21,463 nt of DNA from positions 1 to 21,463 of the forward strand of contig JBDTZF010000036.1 in the NCBI GenBank assembly GCA_040005265.1, in the 5' to 3' direction. The first letter of the stretch is position 1. Each line of letters starts with the position of its first letter. Below the pieces are notes generated by a model that did no database searches, was not told the DNA's origin, and saw only the letters and a list, made by a program, of their open reading frames with translations. The stretch comes from JBDTZF01 sp040005265 (GTDB taxonomy: Bacteria > Verrucomicrobiota > Verrucomicrobiia > Chthoniobacterales > UBA10450). The translations under genes and the position numbers were made by a program. Below are positions 21,262 to 21,463 of the stretch, in pieces.

Positions 21262-21303
21262 GAAGCATGTCGCTCCGGCGGAGGGACGCGCTTCTTCGCG
21301 TCC
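21262..21303. repeat. Second copy of GAAGCATGTCGCTCCGG plus hairpin
   Basis: GAAGCATGTCGCTCCGG (21262-21278) exactly matches 20904-20920 in the same orientation. It is followed by GGACGCG-CTTCTT-CGCGTCC (21284-21303), a 7-bp hairpin whose GGAGGGACG lead-in matches the repeat at 10430. It lies in the 5' region of the CPXCG gene. Confidence 0.65.
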
Positions 21304-21317
21304 TGCTGAAAATATAA

Positions 21318-21366
21318 GCGGCCGACCAGCCTTCGCACAAGGCTACGGCTGGGCATGCACGGCCGC
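21318..21366. repeat. Nested inverted repeat related to the 10773-10790 core
   Basis: GCGGCCG (21318-21324) pairs with CGGCCGC (21360-21366); inside, CCAGCC (21326-21331) pairs with GGCTGG (21347-21352). The sequence 21330-21348, read on the minus strand, is CCGTAGCCTTGTGCGAAGG, a near copy of 10773-10790. Confidence 0.55.
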
Positions 21367-21376
21367 CTCTACGCTG

Positions 21377-21420
21377 AAAATGAAATGCCGGATGTCGATC
21401 TTGCGATCGTCATCCGGCAT
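21377..21420 (-). terminator. Strong leftward hairpin with T-rich tail (probable intrinsic terminator)
   Basis: A 16-bp stem with a single mismatch (21385-21400 pairing with 21405-21420) and a TTGC loop; the outer ten pairs, ATGCCGGATG, are perfect. On the minus strand the stem is followed by TTCATTTT, so it would best terminate a leftward transcript from a gene beyond the right edge and insulate the CPXCG gene. No identifiable coding sequence is visible in 21421-21463. Confidence 0.6.
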
Positions 21421-21463
21421 GACAGTCGATGTGCAGCAAAGACTGAATTGTGCGTTACTCGTC

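Noticed and set aside
21421..21463. Partial gene at the right edge
   Set aside because: Only 43 bases remain; no frame gives a recognisable peptide.

Overview
The window reads as a piece of a moderately GC-rich chromosome of a free-living, probably soil, Gram-negative bacterium. Protein signatures (pore-loop membrane protein, DUF885 metallopeptidase, di-haem cytochrome, GlgM-type glycogen enzyme) and GC-rich multi-hairpin intergenic repeats suggest Verrucomicrobiota, possibly the Chthoniobacterales. This assignment is an impression and was not tested. No rRNA, tRNA, CRISPR array, prophage or transposase gene was seen.

Bases 1-8514 hold a near-complete reductive pyrimidine-catabolism locus. 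A minus-strand operon reads, in order of transcription, M20-type beta-ureidopropionase/carbamoylase (8514-7267), dihydropyrimidine dehydrogenase PreA (7197-6070), CoA-acylating (methyl)malonate-semialdehyde dehydrogenase (6036-4537) and dihydropyrimidinase (4450-3074). A second minus-strand pair is an NCS1 nucleobase permease (1746-196) whose stop overlaps the start of an AGXT2-type class III aminotransferase cut by the window edge. A CNT/NupC nucleoside transporter (1833-3077) is divergent from the permease. Together they could import nucleosides and bases and take uracil to acetyl-CoA and thymine to propionyl-CoA, releasing ammonia and CO2. Two things are odd: PreA lacks the usual C-terminal ferredoxin domain and no PreT is visible, and a perfect 12-bp inverted repeat brackets the dehydrogenase start codon.

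Bases 8592-11530 carry small, loosely related genes: a secreted proline-rich 8-residue-repeat protein, a DUF1801/YdeI-like protein, a secreted NlpC/P60 cysteine peptidase, a 50-residue two-helix membrane protein lying between repeat clusters, and a pore-loop membrane protein.

Bases 11625-15726 (plus strand) are a likely three-gene unit for envelope or periplasmic proteins: membrane-anchored DUF885 metallopeptidase, an anchored protein of unknown function, and a di-haem c-type cytochrome.

Bases 15892-20796 hold ObgE and, after a palindromic repeat, a minus-strand mntH - universal stress protein - glgM-like cluster. It faces mntR (DtxR family with all Mn-type ligands) across a promoter region rich in TTAGT/ACTAA half-sites. 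The right end (20797-21463) has multi-hairpin repeats surrounding a small CPXCG zinc-ribbon gene, plus a strong terminator-like hairpin facing left.

Shine-Dalgarno sequences are weak or absent before many genes, and that limits confidence in several starts. All family calls are from motif recognition only.
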